A stretch of 12,992 nt of DNA, taken from positions 1 to 12,992 of the forward strand of contig JBQDYD010000011.1 of NCBI GenBank assembly GCA_051967755.1, written 5' to 3'. The notes beneath the pieces were generated by a model that searched no databases, was not told the origin of the DNA, and worked only from the letters and a program-made list of their open reading frames with translations. A program made the position numbers and the translations under genes. Positions 12,847-12,992 of this stretch are shown one piece after another. Source of the DNA: UBA1672 sp051967755 (GTDB lineage Bacteria; Pseudomonadota; Alphaproteobacteria; Micavibrionales; Micavibrionaceae). Positions within the stretch are counted from its first letter, which is position 1. Each line of letters begins with the position of its first letter.

Positions 12847-12875
12847 TTGATTTATCGGAATAGGGGCGTTATAAC
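12847..12875 (+). promoter_or_regulatory. Sigma70-type promoter of tRNA-fMet
   Basis: TTGATT (12847-12852), a 17-nt spacer and TATAAC (12870-12875, 5 of 6). The predicted start near 12882 gives a 40-nt leader before the mature tRNA. The -10 lies in the palindrome GTTATAAC (12868-12875), flanked by GGGG and CCC. The 180 nt between the chemoreceptor terminator and this promoter show no gene. Confidence 0.75.
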
Positions 12876-12921
12876 CCCATATCTCTAGCGCATTACTATT
12901 TTATTTGTGCTTACACATTGA

Positions 12922-12992
<71 letters not shown>

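Overview
The window reads as a chromosomal segment of a mid-GC alphaproteobacterium. The 5' edge is the last part of a 5S rRNA with an alphaproteobacterial-looking 3' half, and the 3' edge is an initiator tRNA-fMet cut 6 nt before its end. Protein style (soluble PAS chemoreceptor, membrane-anchored GltB-like protein, ThiO-dependent thiazole synthesis) fits that class. The exact lineage cannot be told from the sequence alone. The bases by eye are more AT-rich in the first 4.5 kb (mostly small or hypothetical genes) and more GC-rich from about 5 kb to 9.7 kb (housekeeping genes).

Layout. 1-136: end of an rRNA operon and its terminator. 175-1302: two plus-strand genes, a secreted GPNFA/CGTSC-type protein of unknown function and a YgjV-like inner-membrane protein. 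1305-3584: a minus-strand run of nitronate monooxygenase, an HExxH protein and a CBU_0592-like three-helix membrane protein. 3757-5525: plus-strand genes for a small periplasmic helical protein, a cold-shock protein with a TTG start, a 50-residue hypothetical protein with its own promoter and terminator, and inorganic pyrophosphatase. 5616-7693: a membrane-anchored FMN/3Fe-4S glutamate-synthase-like protein, coupled to a two-TM protein of unknown function.

7690-10890: a minus-strand thiamine-thiazole operon in the order TPP riboswitch, thiO, thiS, thiG, thiF-rhodanese. ThiO makes dehydroglycine from glycine. ThiF adenylates the ThiS C-terminus, and the fused rhodanese domain is a plausible sulfur donor for the ThiS thiocarboxylate. 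ThiG condenses these with DXP to give the thiazole. The aptamer P1 helix ends 7 nt before the thiO ATG and overlaps the ribosome binding site, so TPP binding should close translation directly. 11112-12647: a cytoplasmic methyl-accepting chemotaxis protein with two PAS domains, whose leader carries a CCTCCTT element able to pair with its own Shine-Dalgarno. 12847-12992: a strong sigma70-type promoter and tRNA-fMet.

Most of the window is ordinary housekeeping and accessory DNA, and I see no CRISPR array, transposase, phage module or obvious defence or toxin system. The observations most worth following are the riboswitch/RBS arrangement, the possible second product from the thiF-rhodanese gene, the predicted RBS-masking element of the chemoreceptor, the separation of 5S and tRNA-fMet by about 12.9 kb, and a repeated half-terminator bracketing the first gene.
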